The notes under the pieces: model-generated
What the model was told of the DNA's origin: nothing
The model's input: the letters and a program-made list of their open reading frames with translations, nothing else
Databases searched by the model: none
Assembly: GCF_036785885.1 (NCBI RefSeq)
Contig: NC_092330.1
Coordinates: forward strand, 20,184,525 to 20,248,524
Source of the DNA: Coffea arabica
Taxonomy: Eukaryota > Streptophyta > Magnoliopsida > Gentianales > Rubiaceae
Direction: 5' to 3'
DNA: 64,000 bases
Program-made: the position numbers and the translations under genes
In this document: positions 1-9,566 of the stretch, in pieces
Layout: each line of letters begins with the position of its first letter
Numbering within the stretch: position 1 is the stretch's first letter

Positions 1-133
1 AATATAAAAGTAAATAAATAAAAGGATGAGAGGAAATTCATGAATTGACGCTTAGAATGAATTCGGGTCCAGAAAAGCCAAACTGCTTCACAGGACGTGG
101 CAGTTTAAAAGAATAAAGCGAAAGGAACATGGC
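1..133. other. 5S intergenic spacer, 3' part
   Basis: The window opens inside a spacer. It contains the TATA-like TTTAAAA at 104-110, which is -30 to -24 of the first gene, and a C at -1. Nothing else is recognised. Confidence 0.85.
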
Positions 134-218
134 GGGTGCGATCATACCAGCACTAATGCACCGGATCCCATCAGAACTTCGAAGTTAAGCGTGCTTGGGC
201 GACAGTAGTACTAGGATG

Positions 219-226
219 GGTGACCC
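219..226. repeat. left 8-bp target site duplication GGTGACCC
   Basis: Gene positions 86-93. The same 8 bases follow the element at 732-739. Empty genes have them once. Eight-base duplications are typical of hAT insertions. Confidence 0.93.
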
Positions 227-279
227 TAGGCCGGTCAACGGGTCGGGTCTACACCCGGATCCGGATCGGATCCCTGAAA

Positions 280-284
280 TTTTT
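280..284 (+). terminator. T5 run inside MITE, possible Pol III stop
   Basis: First T-run after the start of the split gene. A transcript from 134 would end after about 147-151 nt. A-haplotype elements have six Ts at the matching place (for example 1857-1862). Confidence 0.5.
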
Positions 285-330
285 GCGGGTATGGGTAGGG
301 ATTTAATTCCGTTATCCGGATCCGGATCCG

Positions 331-336
331 TTTTTT
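331..336 (+). terminator. T6 run inside MITE, possible Pol III stop
   Basis: As long as the T-run that follows the real 5S genes. Transcripts passing the T5 run would stop here, about 198-203 nt from the 5S start. Confidence 0.55.
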
Positions 337-731
337 CAAACAAAAAAACGGGTCGGATACGGAATATAGTATTCCGACCCGTATTAGACCCGGATTCGGA
401 TATAAATGATTTAATAATTTATAAAAAATATATATTATCAATATAATTTGATTAGGATGATGTATTTGAGTAAAATCAATTTGATTTATTTTCTTATTTG
501 GTTTTTTCTTTGCATTAGCTAGAAATTAGTTTACAAATATATCTTTTTCTCTTTTTTGTTAGAAATTATAAATTTTGGCAAATTTGTTCGGGTAGACCCG
601 ACCCGGATCCGAGACTCGCCGGGTCCGGATCCGGAACACCGAATAAAAGACCCGTCGGGTAAACGGGTCGGCTCCGGGTCCGGGTCCGGAATAATGAATT
701 CCGGCCCGGACCCGGCCCGTTGACACCCCTA

Positions 732-739
732 GGTGACCC
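732..739. repeat. right 8-bp target site duplication GGTGACCC
   Basis: Exact copy of 219-226, made at insertion; gene sequence resumes with CCTGGG. Confidence 0.93.
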
Positions 740-766
740 CCTGGGAAATCCTCGTGTTGCACCCCT

Positions 767-1178
767 CCCTTTTTTGTTTCGAAATCCAAATTTCCCCTTC
801 GTTCTTTATGCTGTAGTAATTTAGCTCCGTCGGAACGATTGCTTTATATTTTGCTTCTCATCGAAGCATGAAGGCGGATCTGAAGGCGCGAGACAAGTCA
901 GGAACGGTACGGCTGGATCGAAACCCGGATCGTCGGTCAAAGTTGTCGGCGCAAATGTATAAGTGCAAGCGTGAAGGATCAATTTCAGAATAATTGAGAG
1001 TTGCGCGACGAGGGAAAAAAAAATGGTGCAAATCAACAAGAAAAAAATGTAAAAGTAAATAAATAAAAGGATGAGGGGAAATTCTTGAATTGACGCTTAA
1101 AATGAATTCGGGTCCAGAAAAGCCACACTGCTTCACAGGACGGGGCAGTTTAAAAGAATAAAGCGAAAGGAACATGGT
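767..1178. other. 5S intergenic spacer, 412-bp form
   Basis: Begins with a C-rich stretch and a T6 terminator (770-775), then unique spacer sequence with no internal subrepeats that I can see. It has an A-run followed by TGGTGCAAAT and ends in the promoter region with TTTAAAA at 1149-1155. It ends in T at -1. No gene is seen. All spacers here are this 412-bp form or the related 410-bp form; their minus-strand reading frames are spacer only. Confidence 0.9.
1149..1155 (+). promoter_or_regulatory. TATA-like box of 5S gene, TTTAAAA
   Basis: Lies at -30 to -24 of the gene at 1179, matching the plant 5S TATA-like element near -28. The same box precedes every copy in the window at the same distance. 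Confidence 0.75.
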
Positions 1179-1298
1179 GGGTGCGATCATACCAGCACTA
1201 ATGCACCGGATCCCATCAGAACTCCGAAGTTAAGCATGCTTGGGCGAGAGTAGTACTAGGATGGGTGACCCCCTGGGAAGTCCTCGTGTTGCACCCCT
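1179..1298 (+). rRNA. 5S rRNA gene, uninterrupted (T-1, A58 variant)
   Basis: Full 120 bp, from GGGTGCGATC to TTGCACCCCT. Matches the plant 5S consensus except G58A in box A. The base at -1 is T rather than the C usual in plant 5S genes. Both changes are CpG to TpG/CpA transitions, as expected of methylated, little-used copies. Bases 70 and 102 are the consensus G, unlike in split genes. The target site is present once with no excision scar, so this gene was never occupied. Product would be 5S rRNA of the large ribosomal subunit. Confidence 0.96.
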
Positions 1299-1301
1299 CC
1301 C

Positions 1302-1307
1302 TTTTTT
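1302..1307 (+). terminator. T6 Pol III terminator of 5S gene
   Basis: Six Ts beginning 4 bp after gene position 120. The same run follows every copy, split or not. Confidence 0.8.
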
Positions 1308-1710
1308 GTTTCGAAATCCAAATTTCCCCTTCGTTCTTTATGCTGTAGTAATTTAGCTCCGTCGGAACGATTGCTTTATATTTTGCTTCTTATCGAAGCA
1401 TGAAGGCGGATCTGAAGGCGCGAGACAAGTCAGGAACGGTACGGCTGGATCGAAGCCCGGATCGTCGGTCAAAGTTGTCGGCGCAAATGTATAAGTGCAA
1501 GCGTGAAGGATCAATTTCAGAATAATTGAGAGTTGCGCGACGAGGGAAAAAAAAATGGTGCAAATCAACAAGAAAAAAATGTAAAAGTAAATAAATAAAA
1601 GGATGAGGGGAAATTCTTGAATTGACGCTTAAAATGAATTCGGGTCCAGAAAAGCCAAACTGCTTCACAGGACGTGGCAGTTTAAAAGAATAAAGCGAAA
1701 GAAACATGGC

Positions 1711-2343
1711 GGGTGCGATCATACCAGCACTAATGCACCGGATCCCATCAGAACTCCGAAGTTAAGCGTGCTTGGGCGACAGTAGTACTAGGATGGGTGA
1801 CCCTAGGCCTGTCAACGGGTCGGGTCTAGACCCGGATCCGGATCGGATCGCTGAAATTTTTTCGGGTATGGGTAGGGATTTAATTCCGTTATCCGGATCC
1901 GGATCCGTTTTTTCAAACAAAAAAATGGGTCGGATACGGAATATAGTATTCCGACCCGTATTAGACCCGGATCCGGATATAAATGATTTAATAATTTATA
2001 AAAAATATATATTATCAATATAATTTGATTAGGATGATGTATTTGAGTAAAATCAATTTGATTTATTTTCTTATTTGGTTTTTTCTTTGCATTAGTTAGA
2101 AATTAGTTTACAAATATATTTTTTTCTCTTTTTTGTTAGAAATTATAAATTTTGGCAAATTTGTTCGGGTAGACCCGACCCGGATCCGAGACTCGCCGGG
2201 TCCGGATCCGGAACACAGAATAAAAGACCCGTCGGGTAAACGGGTCGGATCCGGGTCCGGGTCCGGAATAATGAATTCCGGCCCGGACCCGGCCCGTTGA
2301 CACCCCTAGGTGACCCCCTGGGAAATCCTCGTGTTGCACCCCT
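1711..2343 (+). pseudogene. 5S rRNA gene split by hAT MITE, unit 2 (A type)
   Basis: Keeps consensus C46, unlike S, P and L copies; has G70C and G102A. Base -10 upstream is A rather than G. Follows an uninterrupted gene, as all A-type copies do. Confidence 0.93.
1804..2308. mobile_element. hAT MITE, A haplotype, unit 2
   Basis: A haplotype: T7 (so the left end reads TAGGCCTGTCAA, closer to the right end), G26, G47, T59 (extends the T-run to six at 1857-1862), T123 (turns AAACGG into AAATGG) and A446. It has G483. Confidence 0.9.
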
Positions 2344-2755
2344 CCCTTTTTTGTTTCGAAATCCAAATTTCCCCTTCGTTCTTTATGCTGTAGTAATTTA
2401 GCTCCGTCGGAACGATTGCTTTATATTTTGCTTCTCATCGAAGCATGAAGGCGGATCTGAAGGCGCGAGACAAGTCAGGAACGGTACGGCTGGATCGAAA
2501 CCCGGATCGTCGGTCAAAGTTGTCGGCGCAAATGTATAAGTGCAAGCGTGAAGGATCAATTTCAGAATAATTGAGAGTTGCGCGACGAGGGAAAAAAAAA
2601 TGGTGCAAATCAACAAGAAAAAAATGTAAAAGTAAATAAATAAAAGGATGAGGGGAAATTCTTGAATTGACGCTTAAAATGAATTCGGGTCCAGAAAAGC
2701 CACACTGCTTCACAGGACGGGGCAGTTTAAAAGAATAAAGCGAAAGGAACATGGT

Positions 2756-2875
2756 GGGTGCGATCATACCAGCACTAATGCACCGGATCCCATCAGAACT
2801 CCGAAGTTAAGCATGCTTGGGCGAGAGTAGTACTAGGATGGGTGACCCCCTGGGAAGTCCTCGTGTTGCACCCCT
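2756..2875 (+). rRNA. 5S rRNA gene, uninterrupted (T-1, A58 variant)
   Basis: Full length with G58A and T at -1. It is followed by a 410-bp spacer that switches from one spacer type to the other part-way. Confidence 0.96.
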
Positions 2876-3285
2876 CCCTTTTTTGTTTCGAAATCCAAAT
2901 TTCCCCTTCGTTCTTTATGCTGTAGTAATTTAGCTCCGTCGGAACGATTGCTTTATATTTTGCTTCTTATCGAAGCATGAAGGCGGATCTGAAGGCGCGA
3001 GACAAGTCAGGAACGGTACGGCTGGATCGAAGCCCGGATCGTCGGTCAAAGTTGTCGGCGCAAATGTATAAGCGCAAGCGTGAAGGATCAATTTCAGGAT
3101 AATTGAGAGTTGTGCGACGAGGGAAAAAAAAGGTGCAAAGCAACAAGAAAAAAATATAAAAGTAAATAAATAAAAGGATGAGAAGAAATTCATGAATTGA
3201 CGCTTAGAATGAATTCGGGTCCAGAAAAGCCAAACTGCTTCACAGGACGTGGCAGTTTAAAAGAATAAAGCGAAAGGAACATGGC
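2876..3285. other. 5S intergenic spacer, 410-bp form, mosaic
   Basis: The left half carries CTTCTTATCG and GTATAAG as after other empty genes. The right half carries the 410-bp-type GTGCGACG and AAAGGTGCAAAG. This points to a crossover or conversion inside the spacer. No gene is seen. Confidence 0.8.
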
Positions 3286-3918
3286 GGGTGCGATCATACC
3301 AGCACTAATGCACCGGATCCCATCAGAACTTCGAAGTTAAGCGTGCTTGGGCGACAGTAGTACTAGGATGGGTGACCCTAGGCCGGTCAACGGGTCGGGT
3401 CTACACCCGGATCCGGATCGGATCCTTGAAATTTTTGCTGGTATGGGTAGGGATTTAATTCCGTTATCCGGATCCGAATCCGTTTTTTCAAACAAAAAAA
3501 CGGGTCGGATACGGAATATAGTATTCCGACCCGTACTAGACCCGGATCCGGATATAAATGATTTAATAATTTATAAAAAATATATATTATCAGTATAATT
3601 TGATTAGGATGATGTATTTGAGTAAAATCAATTTGATTTATTTTCTTATTTGGTTTTTTCTTTGCATTAGCTAGAAATTAGTTTACAAATATATCTTTTT
3701 CTCTTTTTTGTTAGAAATTATAAATTTTGGCAAATTTGTTCGGGTAGACCCGACCCGGATCCGAGACTCGCCGGGTCCGGATCCGGAACACCGAATAAAA
3801 GACCCGTCGGGTAAACGGGTCGGATCCGGGTCCGGGTCCGGAATAAAGAATTCCGGCCCGGACCCGGCCCGTTGACACCCCTAGGTGACCCCCTGGGAAA
3901 TCCTCGTGTTGCACCCCT
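3286..3918 (+). pseudogene. 5S rRNA gene split by hAT MITE, unit 3 (L type)
   Basis: C46T, G70C, G102A. Follows an uninterrupted gene through a mosaic spacer. Confidence 0.93.
3379..3883. mobile_element. hAT MITE, L haplotype, unit 3
   Basis: L haplotype: T48, T61, A99, C158, A446, A469, plus G215, which is shared only with the copy at 19072. Confidence 0.9.
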
Positions 3919-4328
3919 CCCTTTTTTGTTTCGAAATCCAAATTTTCCCTTCGTTCTTTATGCTGTAGTAATTTAGCTCCGTCGGAACGATTGCTTTATA
4001 TTTTGCTTCTCATCGAAGCATGAAGGCGGATCTGAAGGCGCGAGACAAGTCAGGAACGGTACGGCTGAATCGAAGCCCGGATCGTCGGTCAATGTTGTCG
4101 GCGCAAATGCATAAGCGCAAGCGTGAAGGATCAATTTCAGGATAATTGAGAGTTGTGCGACGAGGGAAAAAAAAGGTGCAAAGCAACAAGAAAAAAATAT
4201 AAAAGTAAATAAATAAAAGGATGAGAGGAAATTCATGAATTGACGCTTAGAATGAATTCGGGTCCAGAAAAGCCAAACTGCTTCACAGGACGTGGCAGTT
4301 TAAAAGAATAAAGCGAAAGGAACATGGC
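3919..4328. other. 5S intergenic spacer, 410-bp form with L-type variants
   Basis: Carries the pair CTGAATCG and CAATGTTG, found after L-type copies and a few P or hybrid copies. Nothing gene-like is seen. Confidence 0.8.
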
Positions 4329-4961
4329 GGGTGTGATCATACCAGCACTAATGCACCGGATCCCATCAGAACTTCGAAGTTAAGCGTGCTTGGGCGACAG
4401 TAGTACTAGGATGGGTGACCCTAGGCCGGTCAACGGGTCGGGTCTACACCCGGATCCGGATCGGATCCCTGAAATTTTTGCGGGTATGGGTAGGGATTTA
4501 ATTCCGTTATCCGGATCCGGATCCGTTTTTTCAAACAAAAAAACGGGTCGGATACGGAATATAGTATTCCGACCCGTATTAGACCCGGATCCGGATATAA
4601 ATGATTTAATAATTTATAAAAAATATATATTATCAATATAATTTGATTAGGATGATGTATTTGAGTAAAATCAATTTGATTTATTTTCTTATTTGGTTTT
4701 TTCTTTGCATTAGCTAGAAATTTGTTTACAAATATATCTTTTTCTCTTTTTTGTTAGAAATTATAAATTTTGGCAAATTTGTTCGGGTAGACCCGACCCG
4801 GATCCGAGACTCGCCGGGTCCGGATCCGGAACACCGAATAAAAGACCCGTCGGGTAAACGGGTCGGCTCCGGGTCCGGGTCCGGAATAATGAATTCCGGC
4901 CCGGACCCGGCCCGTTGACACCCCTAGGTGACCCCCTGGGAAATCCTCGTGTTGCACCCCT
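4329..4961 (+). pseudogene. 5S rRNA gene split by hAT MITE, unit 4 (P type)
   Basis: C46T, G70C, G102A and an extra CpG transition C6T in helix I. C6T is seen only in copies directly after an L-type or hybrid unit. Confidence 0.93.
4422..4926. mobile_element. hAT MITE, P haplotype, unit 4
   Basis: P haplotype: C170 and T302, otherwise like S. Confidence 0.9.
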
Positions 4962-5371
4962 CCCTTTTTTGTTTCGAAATCCAAATTTTCCCTTCGTTCT
5001 TTATGCTGTAGTAATTTAGCTCCGTCGGAACGATTGCTTTATATTTTGCTTCTCATCGAAGCATGAAGGCGGATCTGAAGGCGCGAGACAAGTCAGGAAC
5101 GGTACGGCTGGATCGAAGCCCGGATCGTCGGTCAAAGTTGTCGGCGCAAATGCATAAGCGCAAGCGTGAAGGATCAATTTCAGGATAATTGAGAGTTGTG
5201 CGACGAGGGAAAAAAAAGGTGCAAAGCAACAAGAAAAAAATATAAAAGTAAATAAATAAAAGGATGAGAGGAAATTCATGAATTGACGCTTAGAATGAAT
5301 TCGGGTCCAGAAAAGCCAAACTGCTTCACAGGACGTGGCAGTTTAAAAGAATAAAGCGAAAGGAACATGGC

Positions 5372-6004
5372 GGGTGCGATCATACCAGCACTAATGCACC
5401 GGATCCCATCAGAACTTCGAAGTTAAGCGTGCTTGGGCGACAGTAGTACTAGGATGGGTGACCCTAGGCCGGTCAACGGGTCGGGTCTACACCCGGATCC
5501 GGATCGGATCCCTGAAATTTTTGCGGGTATGGGTAGGGATTTAATTCCGTTATCCGGATCCGGATCCGTTTTTTCAAACAAAAAAACGGGTCGGATACGG
5601 AATATAGTATTCCGACCCGTATTAGACCCGGATCCGGATATAAATGATTTAATAATTTATAAAAAATATATATTATCAATATAATTTGATTAGGATGATG
5701 TATTTGAGTAAAATCAATTTGATTTATTTTCTTATTTGGTTTTTTCTTTGCATTAGCTAGAAATTTGTTTACAAATATATCTTTTTCTCTTTTTTGTTAG
5801 AAATTATAAATTTTGGCAAATTTGTTCGGGTAGACCCGACCCGGATCCGAGACTCGCCGGGTCCGGATCCGGAACACCGAATAAAAGACCCGTCGGGTAA
5901 ACGGGTCGGCTCCGGGTCCGGGTCCGGAATAATGAATTCCGGCCCGGACCCGGCCCGTTGACACCCCTAGGTGACCCCCTGGGAAATCCTCGTGTTGCAC
6001 CCCT
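5372..6004 (+). pseudogene. 5S rRNA gene split by hAT MITE, unit 5 (P type)
   Basis: C46T, G70C, G102A; base 6 is consensus C. Confidence 0.93.
5465..5969. mobile_element. hAT MITE, P haplotype, unit 5
   Basis: C170, T302, G7. Confidence 0.9.
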
Positions 6005-6414
6005 CCCTTTTTTGTTTCGAAATCCAAATTTTCCCTTCGTTCTTTATGCTGTAGTAATTTAGCTCCGTCGGAACGATTGCTTTATATTTTGCTTCTCATC
6101 GAAGCATGAAGGCGGATCTGAAGGCGCGAGACAAGTCAGGAACGGTACGGCTGGATCGAAGCCCGGATCGTCGGTCAAAGTTGTCGGCGCAAATGCATAA
6201 GCGCAAGCGTGAAGGATCAATTTCAGGATAATTGAGAGTTGTGCGACGAGGGAAAAAAAAGGTGCAAAGCAACAAGAAAAAAATATAAAAGTAAATAAAT
6301 AAAAGGATGAGAGGAAATTCATGAATTGACGCTTAGAATGAATTCGGGTCCAGAAAAGCCAAACTGCTTCACAGGACGTGGCAGTTTAAAAGAATAAAGC
6401 GAAAGGAACATGGC

Positions 6415-7047
6415 GGGTGCGATCATACCAGCACTAATGCACCGGATCCCATCAGAACTTCGAAGTTAAGCGTGCTTGGGCGACAGTAGTACTAGGATGG
6501 GTGACCCTAGGCCGGTCAACGGGTCGGGTCTACACCCGGATCCGGATCGGATCCCTGAAATTTTTGCGGGTATGGGTAGGGATTTAATTCCGTTATCCGG
6601 ATCCGGATCCGTTTTTTCAAACAAAAAAACGGGTCGGATACGGAATATAGTATTCCGACCCGTATTAGACCCGGATTCGGATATAAATGATTTAATAATT
6701 TATAAAAAATATATATTATCAATATAATTTGATTAGGATGATGTATTTGAGTAAAATCAATTTGATTTATTTTCTTATTTGGTTTTTTCTTTGCATTAGC
6801 TAGAAATTAGTTTACAAATATATCTTTTTCTCTTTTTTGTTAGAAATTATAAATTTTGGCAAATTTGTTCGGGTAGACCCGACCCGGATCCGAGACTCGC
6901 CGGGTCCGGATCCGGAACACCGAATAAAAGACCCGTCGGGTAAACGGGTCGGCTCCGGGTCCGGGTCCGGAATAATGAATTCCGGCCCGGACCCGGCCCG
7001 TTGACACCCCTAGGTGACCCCCTGGGAAATCCTCGTGTTGCACCCCT
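6415..7047 (+). pseudogene. 5S rRNA gene split by hAT MITE, unit 6 (S type)
   Basis: C46T, G70C, G102A; starts copy 2 of the 6281-bp repeat. Confidence 0.93.
6508..7012. mobile_element. hAT MITE, S haplotype, unit 6
   Basis: T170; same diagnostic bases as the copy at 227. Confidence 0.9.
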
Positions 7048-7459
7048 CCCTTTTTTGTTTCGAAATCCAAATTTCCCCTTCGTTCTTTATGCTGTAGTAA
7101 TTTAGCTCCGTCGGAACGATTGCTTTATATTTTGCTTCTCATCGAAGCATGAAGGCGGATCTGAAGGCGCGAGACAAGTCAGGAACGGTACGGCTGGATC
7201 GAAACCCGGATCGTCGGTCAAAGTTGTCGGCGCAAATGTATAAGTGCAAGCGTGAAGGATCAATTTCAGAATAATTGAGAGTTGCGCGACGAGGGAAAAA
7301 AAAATGGTGCAAATCAACAAGAAAAAAATGTAAAAGTAAATAAATAAAAGGATGAGGGGAAATTCTTGAATTGACGCTTAAAATGAATTCGGGTCCAGAA
7401 AAGCCACACTGCTTCACAGGACGGGGCAGTTTAAAAGAATAAAGCGAAAGGAACATGGT

Positions 7460-7579
7460 GGGTGCGATCATACCAGCACTAATGCACCGGATCCCATCAG
7501 AACTCCGAAGTTAAGCATGCTTGGGCGAGAGTAGTACTAGGATGGGTGACCCCCTGGGAAGTCCTCGTGTTGCACCCCT
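7460..7579 (+). rRNA. 5S rRNA gene, uninterrupted (T-1, A58 variant)
   Basis: Full length; G58A and T at -1; counterpart of 1179-1298 in the next 6281-bp repeat. Confidence 0.96.
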
Positions 7580-7991
7580 CCCTTTTTTGTTTCGAAATCC
7601 AAATTTCCCCTTCGTTCTTTATGCTGTAGTAATTTAGCTCCGTCGGAACGATTGCTTTATATTTTGCTTCTTATCGAAGCATGAAGGCGGATCTGAAGGC
7701 GCGAGACAAGTCAGGAACGGTACGGCTGGATCGAAGCCCGGATCGTCGGTCAAAGTTGTCGGCGCAAATGTATAAGTGCAAGCGTGAAGGATCAATTTCA
7801 GAATAATTGAGAGTTGCGCGACGAGGGAAAAAAAAATGGTGCAAATCAACAAGAAAAAAATGTAAAAGTAAATAAATAAAAGGATGAGGGGAAATTCTTG
7901 AATTGACGCTTAAAATGAATTCGGGTCCAGAAAAGCCAAACTGCTTCACAGGACGTGGCAGTTTAAAAGAATAAAGCGAAAGAAACATGGC

Positions 7992-8624
7992 GGGTGCGAT
8001 CATACCAGCACTAATGCACCGGATCCCATCAGAACTCCGAAGTTAAGCGTGCTTGGGCGACAGTAGTACTAGGATGGGTGACCCTAGGCCTGTCAACGGG
8101 TCGGGTCTAGACCCGGATCCGGATCGGATCGCTGAAATTTTTTCGGGTATGGGTAGGGATTTAATTCCGTTATCCGGATCCGGATCCGTTTTTTCAAACA
8201 AAAAAATGGGTCGGATACGGAATATAGTATTCCGACCCGTATTAGACCCGGATCCGGATATAAATGATTTAATAATTTATAAAAAATATATATTATCAAT
8301 ATAATTTGATTAGGATGATGTATTTGAGTAAAATCAATTTGATTTATTTTCTTATTTGGTTTTTTCTTTGCATTAGTTAGAAATTAGTTTACAAATATAT
8401 TTTTTTCTCTTTTTTGTTAGAAATTATAAATTTTGGCAAATTTGTTCGGGTAGACCCGACCCGGATCCGAGACTCGCCGGGTCCGGATCCGGAACACAGA
8501 ATAAAAGACCCGTCGGGTAAACGGGTCGGATCCGGGTCCGGGTCCGGAATAATGAATTCCGGCCCGGACCCGGCCCGTTGACACCCCTAGGTGACCCCCT
8601 GGGAAATCCTCGTGTTGCACCCCT
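7992..8624 (+). pseudogene. 5S rRNA gene split by hAT MITE, unit 7 (A type)
   Basis: C46 retained; G70C, G102A; A at -10. Confidence 0.93.
8085..8589. mobile_element. hAT MITE, A haplotype, unit 7
   Basis: T7, G26, G47, T59, T123; G483. Confidence 0.9.
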
Positions 8625-9036
8625 CCCTTTTTTGTTTCGAAATCCAAATTTCCCCTTCGTTCTTTATGCTGTAGTAATTTAGCTCCGTCGGAACGATTGC
8701 TTTATATTTTGCTTCTCATCGAAGCATGAAGGCGGATCTGAAGGCGCGAGACAAGTCAGGAACGGTACGGCTGGATCGAAACCCGGATCGTCGGTCAAAG
8801 TTGTCGGCGCAAATGTATAAGTGCAAGCGTGAAGGATCAATTTCAGAATAATTGAGAGTTGCGCGACGAGGGAAAAAAAAATGGTGCAAATCAACAAGAA
8901 AAAAATGTAAAAGTAAATAAATAAAAGGATGAGGGGAAATTCTTGAATTGACGCTTAAAATGAATTCGGGTCCAGAAAAGCCACACTGCTTCACAGGACG
9001 GGGCAGTTTAAAAGAATAAAGCGAAAGGAACATGGT

Positions 9037-9156
9037 GGGTGCGATCATACCAGCACTAATGCACCGGATCCCATCAGAACTCCGAAGTTAAGCATGCTTG
9101 GGCGAGAGTAGTACTAGGATGGGTGACCCCCTGGGAAGTCCTCGTGTTGCACCCCT
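9037..9156 (+). rRNA. 5S rRNA gene, uninterrupted (T-1, A58 variant)
   Basis: Full length; G58A and T at -1; followed by a mosaic 410-bp spacer. Confidence 0.96.
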
Positions 9157-9566
9157 CCCTTTTTTGTTTCGAAATCCAAATTTCCCCTTCGTTCTTTATG
9201 CTGTAGTAATTTAGCTCCGTCGGAACGATTGCTTTATATTTTGCTTCTTATCGAAGCATGAAGGCGGATCTGAAGGCGCGAGACAAGTCAGGAACGGTAC
9301 GGCTGGATCGAAGCCCGGATCGTCGGTCAAAGTTGTCGGCGCAAATGTATAAGCGCAAGCGTGAAGGATCAATTTCAGGATAATTGAGAGTTGTGCGACG
9401 AGGGAAAAAAAAGGTGCAAAGCAACAAGAAAAAAATATAAAAGTAAATAAATAAAAGGATGAGAAGAAATTCATGAATTGACGCTTAGAATGAATTCGGG
9501 TCCAGAAAAGCCAAACTGCTTCACAGGACGTGGCAGTTTAAAAGAATAAAGCGAAAGGAACATGGC

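Larger units (their letters stand above)
227..731. mobile_element. 505-bp non-autonomous hAT MITE, S haplotype, unit 1
   Basis: Bounds are set by comparison with empty genes and by the 8-bp duplication. The 23-bp terminal inverted repeats (227-249 and 709-731) differ at four bases. The GC-rich ends are full of CCGGATCC and ACGGGTCGG motifs in both orientations and enclose an AT-rich core (about 400-580). AAACGG, the subterminal transposase-binding core known from maize Ac, occurs at 346-351 and 661-666; its role here is inferred. GGAATA and TATTCC (361-375) form a short hairpin with CGGGTC/GACCCG outside it. No reading frame resembles a transposase, so movement would need one supplied from elsewhere. 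The S haplotype has T170. Confidence 0.9.
134..766 (+). pseudogene. 5S rRNA gene split by hAT MITE, unit 1 (S type)
   Basis: Gene positions 1-93 lie left of the element. A repeat of 86-93 plus positions 94-120 lies right of it. The left part keeps the RNA polymerase III internal promoter: box A (50-64), intermediate element (67-72) and box C (80-90). Changes from the consensus are C46T, G70C (in the intermediate element) and G102A. With the 3' end 513 bp away, helix I (1-9 with about 110-118) cannot form in a transcript that ends in the element, so a working 5S rRNA is not expected. Transcription from the intact promoter is still possible. Confidence 0.94.
134..6414 (+). repeat. 6281-bp higher-order repeat, copy 1
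   Basis: The block has unit order filled S, empty, filled A, empty, filled L, filled P, filled P. The same order, lengths and variant bases recur 6281 bp downstream, with only a few differences. One is element base 7 in the last P copy; another is base 215 in the L copy. This is recent segmental duplication within the array. Confidence 0.9.

Noticed and set aside
195-446. 83-codon + strand reading frame repeated in every split gene
   Set aside because: It begins inside the 5S gene and runs through the left end of the MITE. It has no homology I recognise, and it exists only because the element's end is rich in GGATCC codons. It is a junction artefact.
227-731. Cassandra-type element or a 5S-derived SINE
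   Set aside because: Those carry 5S sequence within themselves. Here the 5S sequence is the target, split in two with an 8-bp duplication, and the insert has terminal inverted repeats and no 3' A-tail.
227-731. Mutator, CACTA or Tc1/mariner origin for the insert
   Set aside because: Those families make 9-11 bp, 3 bp or TA duplications and have different termini. The 8-bp duplication with TAGGGGTGTCAA ends fits hAT.
227-731. An intron or a normal part of a long 5S unit
   Set aside because: Plant 5S genes have no introns, and 19 neighbouring genes have the uninterrupted sequence with a single target site.
559-789. 76-codon minus-strand frame across the right end of the MITE
   Set aside because: It spans element, target duplication, gene end and spacer, so it cannot be a gene older than the insertion. 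It does not resemble a transposase fragment.
767-1178. tRNA, other small RNA gene or subrepeats in the spacer
   Set aside because: I saw no tRNA-like box A/B pair, no second T-run-terminated unit and no internal tandem repeats in either spacer form.
858-1190. 110-, 87- and 72-codon minus-strand reading frames in the spacers
   Set aside because: They lie wholly in non-coding 5S spacer or cross into the gene's first bases. Alternative spacer forms change their length and frame, and the composition follows the spacer repeats. No protein family is recognised.
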